Source of the DNA: Cantharellus purpuraceus
Lineage: Eukaryota > Basidiomycota > Agaricomycetes > Cantharellales > Hydnaceae
Direction of reading: 5' to 3'
Length of the DNA: 64,000 bases
Assembly: GCA_025174535.1 (NCBI GenBank)
Contig: JALBUN010000006.1
Coordinates: 744,001 to 808,000, forward strand
Shown: in pieces, positions 1 through 11,185 of the stretch
How the letters are laid out: every line of letters begins with the position of its first letter
How positions within the stretch are numbered: position 1 is the stretch's first letter
Notes under the pieces: generated by a model
What the model was told of the DNA's origin: nothing
Database searches by the model: none
What the model saw: the letters and a program-made list of their open reading frames with translations, nothing else
Made by a program: the position numbers and the translations under genes

Positions 1-1377
1 ACGGCGGCAAACGGCGCGCCCAATGCACTTAACGGCATGCCCAACCAGTCCAAACAGCATATGGGACAACCTTCTGCTACCTCTCTCGAGCTTCGCTCCA
101 ATATCTATCAAACGACAGCCAAGTCATCGCGTCCCGTGTCGGAGGCTGAAGCCAGCGCTCTTGCAGCGTCAACAGCAGCGCAAAATGGCCGGACCATCAG
201 CTACTCCTGCGACACGTGCGGGGTGGACTGCACACCTGTTCGATACCACTCCCTGAAAGTAAAAAACTTTGAGCTTTGCCCGCCTTGTTATCTTGATGGC
301 CGTTTCCCGTCCAACATGTTCAGCGGCGATTTCGTCAAGCTAACGTCTGCCAATGCATCTGCGGGATTGTCTTCGGATGACGACGAGTGGACAGACCAGG
401 AGGTCTTGCTGCTTCTGGAAGGAGTGGAGATGTTTGATGACGATTGGACCGCCATTGAGGAGCACGTTGGAACGCGGTCTGCACACCAGTGCATCAGGAA
501 GTTCCTCGAGCTCCCTATCGAAGACCCTTACCTTGAACGGGAGTCTGAAGCAGCGATGGGACCCTTGCGCTATGCAAGAGTGCCGTTTGAAAAGGCCGAT
601 AATCCAGTCATGAGCGTCGTCGCGTTCCTAGCTGGTGTTGTTGGTCCAGGTCCAGCGGCAGATGCCGCCAAAGCTGCTCTCAAAGATCTCACTGATCCAG
701 GCGAAGCGGACAAGGAGAAGGGCAAAGAAGGTGAAGATACTAAAGTCGACAAGGGCAATGAGCAGCAAGACTCGGAAATGAAAGGTGGCGAATTGGATGC
801 TAAGGTGGAAGCCCCTGTGCCCAAGGTGGAGCCTACCAGCGCTGCACCAACACCTACTGCCGACGTCGGGTCTTCAGAGGCTCCTCACGCAAAAGAAGCC
901 AACGGTGCTGTTGGTGCCAAAGGTATTTCTCGCTCTCGCGTCGAGCGCGCGGCCGACTTGGCGCTCAATGCGTCAGCCAAAGCTGCGTCCTCCCTAGCCA
1001 CCAAGGAAGAAACGCACATCCGTTCAACGCTGGCGACACTGGTGAGGCTGACGCTGACAAAGTTGGAGCTGAAGATGGCGCAGTTTGAAGAGATGGAGGA
1101 GTTGTTGGAGGAGGAAAGGCGGAACTTAGAGATGGCAAAGGTGGGGCTCGTTGCCGAGCGGCAGGGGATTAAGCGTGTCTTGGAGGGGATACGCGCGGAG
1201 ATGGCGAGGAATGGGAGTGGGAGCGGCGGAGCTGCAGCGGTGTTGCCAAGCGATGCGTATCAGGCGGCGGTGAATGCGGGGAGTCAGGCGACGAAGGTGA
1301 CGCCTGTGACGACGGAGGTGCAGCTCCAGGGTGAGTTGGGGCCTATTGCTGAGGGAAGCTATCAGCAGCTCGTGTGA
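1..1377 (+). CDS. SWI/SNF-RSC subunit Swi3/Rsc8-type, 3' part
   Basis: C-terminal part of a chromatin-remodelling scaffold subunit; the frame is open from base 1, so the gene begins left of the window and the first ATG at 37 is probably internal. Numbering from that ATG: a ZZ-type zinc finger at about 54-96 (CDTCG...CPPCY pattern), a SANT domain at about 118-170 (DEWTDQEVLLLLEGVE, tryptophans conserved), a low-complexity Lys/Glu/Ala linker at 215-300, and a coiled coil at 325-385 rich in Leu, Glu and Met, as used for dimerisation in Swi3/Moira/BAF155 proteins. The SWIRM domain expected before the ZZ finger is outside the window. Single exon here; stop at 1375-1377. Acts in the nucleus in an ATP-dependent nucleosome remodeller. 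Whether it is the SWI/SNF or the RSC paralogue cannot be decided from this part. Confidence 0.9.
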   Translation, partial: TAANGAPNALNGMPNQSKQHMGQPSATSLELRSNIYQTTAKSSRPVSEAEASALAASTAAQNGRTISYSCDTCGVDCTPVRYHSLKVKNFELCPPCYLDGRFPSNMFSGDFVKLTSANASAGLSSDDDEWTDQEVLLLLEGVEMFDDDWTAIEEHVGTRSAHQCIRKFLELPIEDPYLERESEAAMGPLRYARVPFEKADNPVMSVVAFLAGVVGPGPAADAAKAALKDLTDPGEADKEKGKEGEDTKVDKGNEQQDSEMKGGELDAKVEAPVPKVEPTSAAPTPTADVGSSEAPHAKEANGAVGAKGISRSRVERAADLALNASAKAASSLATKEETHIRSTLATLVRLTLTKLELKMAQFEEMEELLEEERRNLEMAKVGLVAERQGIKRVLEGIRAEMARNGSGSGGAAAVLPSDAYQAAVNAGSQATKVTPVTTEVQLQGELGPIAEGSYQQLV

Positions 1378-1934
1378 AGTTCGCTCAACTTTGACTTGAC
1401 TTTATTTCGTTTGTTTGTTTCTTTTTCCGTATACAGTACTCGTTACTTACACGCTGTATCTGTCTTTATTGAAGCTTAGCCCGAAGCGTGGGCTTGTGTT
1501 GACAACTGTCAGATGTGTGATTTATATACGTGAGATGAATGAGCATGCATGTCTTCCAGAACATAAATTGAGCCACGTTTTGCCTCAGAAACCTCACTCT
1601 CAAGGACATTAACTCTCGCTGCAGTCTTTCGGAAGGCGCAAAGTCAGCCTCGTGACATTAGTCGGTTTTTTGATAGTGCAAAAAGCTTCACTGATTCTAT
1701 AACGGTCGGAACCGGCTAACTCAGGCCGTCATTGTGGGGTATGCAATACCGTCTATATCGATCACTTTCTTCAGTGAGATGAAGCACCCCGAGTTCTGCA
1801 CGCAGCTGCTTCGCGTCTTCACTATAAATTGGGAGTAACAATGTTCCTTAAATGAATGTCAATATGCATAGAGAATACAGGAATCTCTTCATCACCAGCC
1901 TATACCTCGTTCTTACATGCCGATTATCGATCGA
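1378..1934. other. Intergenic, convergent 3' ends
   Basis: About 560 bases between the stop of the Swi3-type gene and the stop of the MAPEG gene on the other strand. Only short open frames; nothing recognised. It should contain the two transcription termination regions. Confidence 0.5.
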
Positions 1935-2694
1935 TCATCCTGTAGCAACACTCCATAGTAGCCCCAGCAAGCTCGCAATGGCCAACATGTGAGTAAAGCT
2001 CCGTGCAGTGTCATAACCTGCCGCATACATAGGGATGTACACGCATGTCTTCATGAATGCGTGCAGTGCCAGGAGATTCAGACTCTTTTCGAAGAGCTGG
2101 TGGTCCACACCGTAGATAGGGAGAGCGAGTGTTAGGGCGGCACAGATCCCGAATGCTGAGGATGAGGGAGATGTTAATATATGAAGTTTAGAAAATATTA
2201 GGGAACTACCTGGGAAGAATTCCAAGAGGTTGTCGTGCAAGGCGGTCAAGCGATGTGCGAAACCTCTTAACTCTCGCTTTCCTAGCCGTGGTTCTGGAAA
2301 CATAAATCACAAAATATATAGTGTTGTATGATCTCTCGAAGCAGCTGAAATGTCTCACCTCCGTTGCGATAACCGTTTATATTTCCTATAGCCGCTCCGT
2401 TGATCGAGAGCCCACTGCTGAAGGTGTACACTGCGAAGAAGTAATAACCCGATACTGCGGCGACCCGCTGTAGGTCAGAGGGGCCACCAAGCCAAGTCAT
2501 TATTGGGGTTAAAGTATGCGATACAAGCCCCCCAGGCTGGGCTAGAGCAATTGCGATGGGAATTGGCACAACGTCGGCAGCGAGTGTTGAGAACAAGGGA
2601 CTTCACGTTGCAACGTTAGTCATCTAGAGTGTCGTAGGCCAGGCAGTCATGCTTACATTGGAGATTGAGTCTGAGGAAGATCAAAGATGCCCAT
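1935..2694 (-). CDS. MAPEG-family membrane protein
   Basis: Four exons on the minus strand: 2694-2657, 2600-2359, 2293-2210 and 2155-1935; introns of 54-65 bases with GT..AG ends, and the first contains a CTAAC branch point. Exon lengths sum to 195 codons (194 residues), which supports the model. The N-terminus MGIFDLPQTQSPI is followed by hydrophobic stretches near 23-40, 57-80, 120-138 and 150-194. The MAPEG signature lies near residues 95-120: RGFAHRLTALHDNLLEFFP resembles the R..A..H.N..E..P core of this family. MAPEG proteins are small four-helix membrane enzymes of eicosanoid and glutathione metabolism (microsomal glutathione transferases, FLAP) plus many uncharacterised microbial members; substrate unknown here. 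The start is inferred: an in-frame stop lies just upstream of exon 2, so a 5' exon is required. Confidence in the family is good, in the exact start moderate. Confidence 0.72.
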
Positions 2695-4067
2695 GGGATT
2701 CAAAGATGTTGGGTGCTGAAGCTGTTGTCAAAAACAATGCCTCAGGAATGGCAATGTCTGGGGAGTTTTATTGCACCAAATGCAAGAGGGGCCGGTACAA
2801 TCGGATCGAGAAATTCGAAACAATTTTCGATCTGGTCTCCCAGTGTAGATCCATTTCTCTTGGTTGGTATGGTTTATGCGGCTTGCGGGATTGCGTCAAA
2901 CATAGGGTAAACCCAGGTCACCAGTATATTAGTATGTGGGTTACCTTATTCTCCATTGAGGATAAAGAATGTATATCTGAGTCACGACATATGAAAGGCG
3001 TCTATAACCCACAACTCTGAAGTGAACAGAGAAAACGAACAGCTGTAAACCTTTTCAATTGACATTATATCCTAAGAGAGCACATACCACACCGGTTTGG
3101 CATACTTGCACAGGAAATGACATTATTAGGGAATAAGACAACCTCACCAGAGCTTTGCTATCCATGCATGTCGACACAGATCTCCTTCGGCGTTGTAGTG
3201 TGAGCGATAGGATATCTTGGCACTAGTCTAAGACGTCCATCAGCATGATACTGGGTCAACGAAGACAAGTTTACGAAGTGGTTGGCCTTTTCATGCATTA
3301 GGCAAATGATAGATCAACCTGTCATGAGCTATACTTGCTGAAGGACGTAGGAATTTCTAGCTCCGATCACGGTGTGCAGTGAGTTTACCAGTCACTAGTC
3401 AACCTTGATTTAGTTTTTTAAGTCAGCGACACCCAGGAGTTCCTAAGCATCCACACACTTCCTGGGTGAAGTTTCAGAATTGTATGGTATCATCTGCTCG
3501 CTGATTTCCACCAGATGGTGTCCTGGAGTCTGTTGCTCACCTATGATTAGGTCTTCAGAATCGATTGGGTCGACTTCCTCTCGTTCTATTGTTTCTATGC
3601 ATGCCAACGATAATAGTTTGATTAATGTGTACGTATGCTCCTTTCGAATACTTGGTCTGACTTCTGCCAGTGACGGTCAGAGCTGCGTAACCGCACCGTG
3701 TATATAGTACACTCTCGACCAACGTGCCATATTGGTGACACTTACTGAATGGGTGATGGTGTTGCCTAAATCATTATGCCACACAGCATCGGATCCTCCT
3801 GGCGATTCAAGTTTACACATCGAGACCTAAATATCAACTCATCTGTAACTATCCAATTCTTCTTTTCGACTTCGCAAAAAAAATTCTTTTGTGCATACTG
3901 ATGAATGGTTGTTGCAGCAAGGGACATAAAGAGGTCATAGCTGCAAATGTTGTCGACAATCGACGATTCCTTCATGACACATAGCTGACCAACTTCTTTC
4001 CCATACGTTGCTCTCGGTCTTTCTCCAGAGCTACCATTCCATCAAACTGCGATAGTGGCACGGAATG
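2695..4067. other. No recognised gene
   Basis: About 1.4 kb between the start of the MAPEG gene and the stop of the sulfotransferase-like gene. The open frames are short (up to 123 residues at 2649-3020, overlapping the MAPEG first exon antisense) and show no recognisable domain or convincing spliced continuation. No repeat structure seen. Confidence 0.4.
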
Positions 4068-5367
4068 TCATAGTCGGAGCTTCAGTTGTTGAAGAGATTC
4101 GTAGATAGGCAGGTTACGCGAGATGCAGTCCATGACGTGCTGAGGAAGCTTGAGCTCCTCCGGGTCATGCGGGATTTCTTTGAACCCCGTCGAGTCCTCT
4201 ATGTACCCTATGCGTAAGTCACGACTTCATTGTTCATTCCGAGTACTCACGTGCTTGGTCGTGCTAAAACCACATGAACAGTGGGAGGGCGTTCGTAGAT
4301 ATGGATGAGAGGAAAACTGCGCCTTACAAAACCTTTCCACTTATCAAAGGCAGAGACGCGCTTCTTTTCCCAGGTGAGCATGGATCGTTCAAAGGAGATC
4401 CCTACACCTCTGCAGAAGGCACGGAGGGCCCTTTCGGGCTCTGAGATTAGATCGGCAGAGTCGAGGAGCACTAAAGGGTCGCCTGGAAGGAGACGCTTGG
4501 TGTAATCCTGAATATTATAAGAAGGGACCTTTCAGTAAGAACACAATTGTCTTGCCTCTGACATATTACCATAAGAGTCTGTAACTCTGCAAAACCAGCC
4601 TCGTTAGGATCGAATTCACCAAAATCACCACAATCTCCCATTGTGGCTCGGTAGTATGATGGAATGGTCTTCTGCGGGTCACGCATGAGGAAAGCGTGTC
4701 TGAACTTTTTCAAGTCCGTGTCTAGAAACCGCGAAAAGCATCAAAAACCATGAGAAACACAAGCAAAATGACTCGCCGGAGAATACGGTAGGGTTAACTC
4801 GAGGGGAGGCAGAGATGTGTTCGGGACGGACAATGTCTGATGGGTGATAAATACGTATACGGAAATATCATCGGGACCAGGTCGACTCACACTGAGCCAT
4901 ATCCTTGACTAAGATCAATTTCCCGTTTGATTTCTCATGCGTGTGTATGATGAGATTGTGAATATCGGCGTAAGTCACATCCTTTGCGTTAGACGCCGAG
5001 CATTGCGCTTGGGAATAACGTTTCGAGAGACGTTCTGGCCCTAGATATAATCGGAAACATGACATGAGAGTGGCCTAGACACATGTGATTACTGCAGACC
5101 ATAATAGAACGGTTCACCAAACGGCTTTAACGCCTGACCGTTAGATTGGTACCCCATGTTTTGATAGATGGACTGACCCACCTCATGTAACACTTCAGTG
5201 TCTTGTCGTTGCATGAATGCCCTCTCTGCATTTCACCCCAATGAGCCAAAAATATCACGCGTAACCAACTGTGAGACCTCACCAAAGGCAGTGCTAATAC
5301 TCCTAGGCACGGACCACACCAGTATTGGCCGTTCAAGTCGACTAGAGTGACATCGGCCAAAGAACAT
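4068..5367 (-). CDS. P-loop sulfotransferase-like protein
   Basis: Spliced minus-strand gene of about 275 residues, ATG at 5367-5365 (MFFGRCHSSRLERPILVWSV) and TGA at 4070-4068. The N-terminal PAPS-binding-like loop reads SVPRSISTAF, followed across introns by EVLHEPFGEPFYYGPERLS. The central block reads THEKSNGKLILVKDMAQ and the second nucleotide-contact block FRHAFLMRDPQKTIPSYYR. The C-terminal part contains LLDSADLISEPERALRAFC and ends LPIYESLQQLKLRL. This order matches fungal and bacterial P-loop sulfotransferase-like proteins, some of which databases mislabel as branched-chain aminotransferase-like. All junctions keep phase; one intron (beginning near 4775) uses a GC donor. The expected reaction is sulfate transfer from PAPS to a small molecule, but substrate and activity are unknown. 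The gene looks intact. Confidence 0.8.
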
Positions 5368-6438
5368 GACGAGGGGCAGCCGATACGCCTATGTTACACG
5401 CAGGCTAAGTGATCACAGCACTGAAACGCACTCGTTCGTATACATGCTCAGCAACAGACTTCTTTCAGGCTAATACTCAAACACAGCGCCGTGTAAAGTG
5501 GGGGGTTAAACGGCCGGTAGTCCAGAAGACGGGTACACCTATCGCCCTTATATGAGCTGAAAGTGACCTCATCTGTTATATTATTGTGTTGATTACGACC
5601 AACACTGATAACGACTCCCTATTTAAGGCAGACCTAACTGACCATATGAGCCCGGGCCGGGCTATGGGTGTAAACCATTTGGGAGCGTTCAAGATGCGCC
5701 AAAGTGACGTGCATCTTCCGCGAACAGCAACACAACGCTTCTCTTGTCTTCGAATCCCAGGTGAGCGTTGGCGTACACCGCAGAAGTCAGGGCTAGACCT
5801 CTTCCGAACGCTCTGGAAATAACTTATGAGGTTGTGTGTGCTGCTATTTCCCGTAAAGGCCTAGGGGAACCTCCTGTCACTCGTGGACCCTTGTGGGGAC
5901 TCGAAACCCTGAGCAAAGGGGAAGCGATTTGGAGTGACAGCCAGGCGTTCCTCTCGTATAAGATGTTTCCATCTAATCTATGGTCCAATTACGTGGCGGC
6001 CCACGTCTTTCAATAACGTGGAGTCCATTCGTCTCATATCGGCTACTCTGCATCTGCTGGCATTCCCTCGACGCGATGAGTATCTGGCACACTCGTCTCT
6101 GACTCATCTGGATCAGTTCAGCAACTAAGATGCCATCGGATTAAACGGACCCATGTTTGGGGCTATGAGCAGGAGTGTTCAAGGCTGGAAGTGGCGAATA
6201 CGTTGCTCCTCTCTGTTACCCATAGGCTCCCATCCTCAAACTTGCATCTTCTGTCATGGCGAGCGCCTCAATTCTTCTATGGCAGGTATCTCTAGGATTC
6301 GAAATGGCGCTCCCTGTCAAATGCATTTTCATTGATATGTGTTGCATTCGTTTGTGTTGTTAACAAACCCTAGGTTCCGGCCATACATACTAAACCATCA
6401 ATCCAATCCGACTTGTGTAATTAAATTACTTGTCACCA
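5368..6438. other. No recognised gene
   Basis: About 1.1 kb upstream of the sulfotransferase-like gene. It should hold that gene's promoter. The short open frames on both strands (up to 82 residues) gave no family resemblance and no consistent splice chain. Confidence 0.35.
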
Positions 6439-6835
6439 TTAGTCAACAGGAACAGTTACAGGAGGTGCTTCCAGTCCGATAGAGCGGAGAATCGGTATGA
6501 GACTAAATTCATATTGATAGTGACCCAACCGAATCGAGGATCGTGTGCCATTCGAGAAAATTGATCTCATTCGCTTCGCTAACTCTCCCGTTCCTTCCTT
6601 TGCAAAGTGCCCACCACTGAGTGCGGAACGCCCGTACGATTTTCCGGCACGTGTATAATAACACCTGTCTCTCATGGAATGAGTGTCCGCAAGCATGTCT
6701 TCTTCGGAATACATGCCTCGAGTTTGGGTGTCGCCTAGGACAGTGAGAAGTACGGCGTTCCGAATCGGAACCCATACCCAGCAAGTCCTTATACTGTTCA
6801 CAAGACCTCACCGGTGGAACATAAGAGCCTCTCAT
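6439..6835 (-). CDS. Unrecognised small spliced gene (candidate)
   Basis: A possible minus-strand gene: ATG at 6835-6833 (MRGSYVPP), then a middle exon reading GDTQTRGMYSEEDMLADTHS, and a last exon reading SGGHFAKEGTGELAKRMRS and ending RSIGLEAPPVTVPVD with a stop at 6441-6439. The second junction keeps frame with GT..AG ends around 6665-6615; the first junction is not phase-consistent in the form I see. The middle and last segments look coding (balanced composition, no low complexity), but I recognise no domain. It may be the 3' part of a longer gene or a decayed one. It lies 130 bases downstream of the tRNA-Ser. Confidence 0.3.
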
Positions 6836-6960
6836 TCTATGCCTGAGTCGAGAGGAGGAAGCTTCCTATCTCATTAAGGGCACAACACGAAATGACATCC
6901 CCGCGTCTCATTGTTGTTAACCTGTTAATGCAGCCGACATTTTCATTGTTCGAGCCAACC

Positions 6961-6964
6961 AAAA
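6961..6964 (-). terminator. RNA polymerase III T-run after tRNA-Ser
   Basis: Four Ts on the minus strand, four bases after the discriminator base of the tRNA, the usual minimal Pol III stop. Confidence 0.5.
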
Positions 6965-6968
6965 GGTG

Positions 6969-7058
6969 CGACGGCGGCAGGATTCGAACCTACGCCCTCA
7001 GAGAGGATGTGATGCGACTTTTCTAATCACACGCATTAACCAACTTTGCTACGCCGTC
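6969..7058 (-). tRNA. tRNA-Ser(AGA) with a short intron
   Basis: On the minus strand the acceptor stem GACGGCG (7058-7052) pairs perfectly with CGCCGTC (6976-6970) and is followed by discriminator G, as expected for serine. The T arm is GTAGG-TTCGAAT-CCTGC. A long variable arm (TCCTC..GAGGG) marks a type II tRNA. The anticodon stem TGTGA/TCACA encloses TTAGAA, which gives anticodon AGA after the invariant U33. The loop is seven bases too long, consistent with a 7-nt intron at the canonical position after base 37. CCA is not encoded, as normal for eukaryotes. Internal A- and B-box promoters are contained in the D and T arms. Confidence 0.88.
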
Positions 7059-8325
7059 ACAGCGTAGGGGGACATTACCCACATATATCATAAATGGTCA
7101 AGTCAGTGTATTCTTGGATTTGAGATACCATGTAGTGCTCAATTCAGAGCACAGAAAACCGTAACCACCAAGGACGTTTTACCTTGTAGCATTAATCCGT
7201 ACAGTATAAGTTGCTGGCACAGTGAAGAACTTGAATATCGACTTGAGCCGCTATCGGGTCTCCGACTTTGAAGATATGTCGGCGTGCCTCTGATGAAACC
7301 CGTCACTCTCATATCACACTCATTCCACTCTCCTATCTTCAAGCTGAAGCTCGTGCTTGAGCAGTGTCGTAATATTCGAGGGTATTACTGGTCCGGTCGT
7401 CATCTCGATTGAGCCATGACCTGCCAAGGTAGCACAGGTACGATTGTTTCCGTCCTGTAGCAATTGGACGTGTTTACTCCATCTAGACATCATCATCACA
7501 CCGTTCAGCAACGTTGTTGCCAAACAGCAGTTTGGAACTCAGGGCTCACATAGGTGCTCATAGCACGCCATCCCGTCATCGGCTTCTGCTGGTTCCAAGT
7601 CTCGGCTGCTATGTGGATTAGACAGTATCCACGCACAACACTCAGTCCGCCTCTTCTCCGCACCCGTATGCTGTTTTGGGATGCTTCATACCTCTTTGAC
7701 TTCCCGTATTGCTTCTAATTATAGTGGCCGGGAAACTAGTCTACAGAAATAAAAGCGGAGAAATGTCGATCATTGACGGTGCCTTCGCTTCCTTTCGACA
7801 CTCCTGGGCGGCTTGCTGTATTTAGTGAGTCTTATCAATTGTATGTTAGAAAATCCGATGTATATTCATGGGATGTACTTGATCGACCGTCGAAGCTGAA
7901 CCTGGTTGATGCGGGTCCAGAGAGAGATTTCAATTAAGGTTCTCGAAGCGCTGGGTCCAGAAGCACTGGTCAATGCAATCAACCTGCCATCATCAAGATC
8001 CTTGAAACAATCATGACTATTACGTGATCAGGACAACCTGTGATTGCTTGTCGTAAACTGCCAAAAGTAGATCCCGCATCAGCCGTGCGAGGGCATCGGA
8101 CGCAATTGTCCAGTGTAGTCCAAGCGCCATGATGTCGGCTGCGCGTTACGCAAACGCTACATATCGCCTACTCACAGCGGAAATGCACTGTATTACGTCC
8201 GAAGAGAGCGCTGGTGTGTAAACGCTCAACAGGGTGACGTTCTTTCACCCACTTCGTGTTGTACATCGACATACTCAATTCTCTTCCTCTCTGCGAGAGA
8301 TTTCTATCGTTTCACTGACCGTGTC
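7059..8325. other. No firm gene; scattered coding-like segments on minus strand
   Basis: Between the tRNA and the DUF6533 gene. On the minus strand an ATG at 8130 opens a segment MALGLHWTIASDALARLMR, and further segments downstream (for example SASGPSASRTLIEISLWTR near 7960, and ETWNQQKPMTGWRAMSTYV near 7590) have exon-like ends. I could not join them in phase or name a family. This may be an unrecognised or decayed gene. Its upstream end would be divergent from the DUF6533 gene. Confidence 0.25.
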
Positions 8326-10201
8326 ATGTCAAACGTTCACAATGCTACTACCTTGCAGGAGGAATCTGCGATAATAGTGTTGGTAACCCAAATTTACCGT
8401 TTCACTGGAGCATTATGGAGTAAGTAGAGTATTCTTGTTATGAATCAGTCAGAACTTCATCTGATGAATATCATCTGTAATCTAGTCATGCCACTTTGCC
8501 TCATCATGTATGACATTTGTACGCAAGCATAGATTTTGGGTTCATGAGAAATCGTTTCACGTACCTTGCTCCCATGCAGTGCTCACACTAGACGTCGAGG
8601 TATCAACTAGCTGCCTATTCTGTTTGCATCTCGCTCACTTTTTAAAGGTCAGGTACTTCTGGAATGGACGAGGGGGAACTCTATCACGTTGGTTATTCTT
8701 TGTGGTGAGGCGGCATCTTCCATTCCAACTATTCTTCTGGGCTTAAGGTCCGGCCACCGTCCATAGAACAGATACTGGCCGTAAGTCGGATATTCGCTTC
8801 ATAGCGGACGTTTAACTCAGGCAGTGTGCTCTCCCCTCGAAGGGCAGGGAACTTGGTGTAAGTCCTCAACTGAGCGGTTTCGTGTCATTGATCATTGATG
8901 GGATCTTAGCTTTCACAATATAGGTACGATTCCTTCGCGACGGTATATATACAACATCCAGCCTTACTTGAGATACATAGTTCTAAATCTGAGGCATCCG
9001 TCACCATCCGTAGGCATCGTCATCATTCTTCTACAGCCTCTCTGAACTTGACGAGTATATTTTGCAGCTGTATGTCACTTTTCCGAATACCCTGCGACCT
9101 TGTGAATCATTGTTGTTCGTTGTCAAGCTGTACTGGTTGGTTCCAGTACATTGGGTACTCAGCAGGCGCAGAGCATCTGATTGTTGGAGGCACGTCTTCT
9201 CCCTCTGTGCGGCAAGCCATTCTAAATCGCCTGTTCAATTATAGCTATCCTCATCTTGCGTCTCTATGCACTTTACGATTGTAATAGGAGGTTGCTTGCT
9301 GTCCTCCTTGTGCTGTAAGTGGCTACGTATCTACTATAATGCCGAGTTGAGCATAATCACATTTTCTCAAGATACGCATTGTCGATGACATGTGAAACTA
9401 TCCTCATTGGAGTGATCACACATCATTTCCGTTGTAAGTCTGTATTTCCTGCAATACGGCGGGGTCCACTCATATTTGTCAAGCCAATGAGGCGTTGCGG
9501 GGTGTATTCTCTGGATGCGCACCCACCCATATCCCGCTCTGGTGTTATTGGTATTGGGTGCCTTCTATGGCATTCGAGTCTACATTGTTGGTCTTGGCCC
9601 TATATAAAACCCTCAGAGAGGCTCAAAAGTCTGCGATCTATACGAGCGGTCTCATGGGAGTGCTTCTTCGCGATTCAGTGCTTTACTTCGGAGGTGTCAC
9701 ACTGTTCACTGTGGTCCGTCTGACGCCTTGCTATTGGTTACATATGGATATCTGATAATAGGAATTACTGCTGCTCTCATTGCTCAGGCCAATTTCCTCG
9801 CTTGGTTCATTGCTCCGGTAAGCTCTCGAATGCATTTGCAATGCTTTTAATCTCGAGGTAGATTTCTTACCCACCGTTACATTCAGCTTCCATTATACGG
9901 GATGTTTGTCGGGTGAGTATTTAAAATCCATAAAAGCAGCATATTCTCATCAAGGTCATAGTTGCCATATAGGTTTTCAGTCCATCTTGGGATGCCGGAT
10001 GCTGGTACGTATCATCGTCTCACCAGAGCTCAAAATATTGCACTCACAGGTGTTCTCTAGCTAAACATTCGAGAAGCCGCAGGGAAGACGACGTCGGATG
10101 GGTCAAATACCGTCGAGACGATGAAATTTCGACCTGGCCAACCTGTCGATCTCACGTATGCAATCAGGCTGACCTCGAGCCACGCAAGCACCATCGTGTA
10201 A
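8326..10201 (+). CDS. DUF6533-type multi-pass membrane protein
   Basis: Multi-exon plus-strand gene; ATG at 8326 gives MSNVHNATTLQEESAIIVLV. The DUF6533 signature is assembled across two introns in correct phase: LCLIMYDILLTLDVEVRYFW, corresponding to the family's YD.LLTLD.EV.Y.W motif. Downstream exons encode the usual helices: ILILRLYALYDCNRRLLAV near 9250-9330, FESTLLVLALYKTLREAQKS near 9570-9630 and LLRDSVLYFGG near 9665-9695. The last exon ends LNIREAAGK... with a stop at 10199-10201; L.LNIRE near the end is typical of the family. These Basidiomycota-specific proteins have seven helix-like segments and no established function. Some middle exons (8750-9060 and 9880-9990) could not be joined with certain phase, so small errors or damage remain possible. 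Confidence 0.72.
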
Positions 10202-11185
10202 CAGAGTCATGTTCCCAAATCCCCATTTGCATCGTTACCCCAGATCATCTGTACTTTATCCAAATCGGCCTGCTTCTCATTCGTAGTTCGCTGTATTTTG
10301 ACTCTTGCCTGGGAGCTTTGGTCCTCCCGAGCCGCTCATTCATTATACAAGTCTAGACTGAAACAGTTTCCTGCGACGCGCACATGCTGAGTTAATTGAT
10401 GCATCTCTCAGATTGCTATATTCATTGATAAGAGGCAGCAATTTGAAACGGTACCGTTTCATAAAAACTCTACATTTCTACCAACGCGAAATACAGCCGA
10501 TTGAGTTGAAAATTGATAAACTCCAGTGGATCAGAATCTGTGTTCACAGAATGAGGTAAGGGTTACATGGAAGTCTTGGCACTTGCTAGTTTGTGGCTCG
10601 TATTAGTGCAGCACATGCGGGCAGGAAGATCACAGGAACTTGGGATCGTTATACCTCCTGAACCAGAGTCCGAAAGTGCCCCGATCTAAAGAATTCCAGT
10701 GGGACAAAGGCCTGTGGCATAGTCAGCAGATACATATAAATAGTATTCCCAGGGTCTCTCCGATCTGACTGAAGATATCAACATCACCGGATGTTTGTGA
10801 AGACAAGGTCAAATTCCTAGAGTTGTGATTGTGTCGCCAAATTTCCGGAAAAATATTTAGTGCTAGTCGTTTATTCAAGCCAAGCACCGAAAGATGCCTT
10901 AACATTCTCTTCTGTGCACTCTTGTCAGTCGACGTGTCGCATAATCTCGGCCTCGTATGCCCTTGTCGATGCTGATGATATAAGAAGAGCACACATCAAA
11001 GAAACAACTATCTCCAAAGAGAGTATGTGCCAGAGTCATTCCGTAGATACTAAGATGAAATGAAGGTCAGGTGGAAACGGTCACACGGGTGAGAACAACA
11101 CAAACAAACGTAAATATACGCGTCGCGTCTGCGATCAAGTATTACTGAATTGTCGGTGTAACCTCAATCCTCTGGACGGCACATC
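10202..11185. other. Intergenic, no gene recognised
   Basis: About 1 kb between the DUF6533 gene and the AGC kinase. Only short open frames without domain features; it should include the kinase promoter. No repeats seen. Confidence 0.4.

Noticed and set aside
2649..3020. 123-codon plus-strand frame
   Set aside because: Overlaps the first exon and intron of the MAPEG gene antisense and has no recognisable domain.
10723..11063. Open frames of 89 and 67 codons on opposite strands
   Set aside because: No homology pattern, no splice support; judged chance frames in the kinase upstream region.
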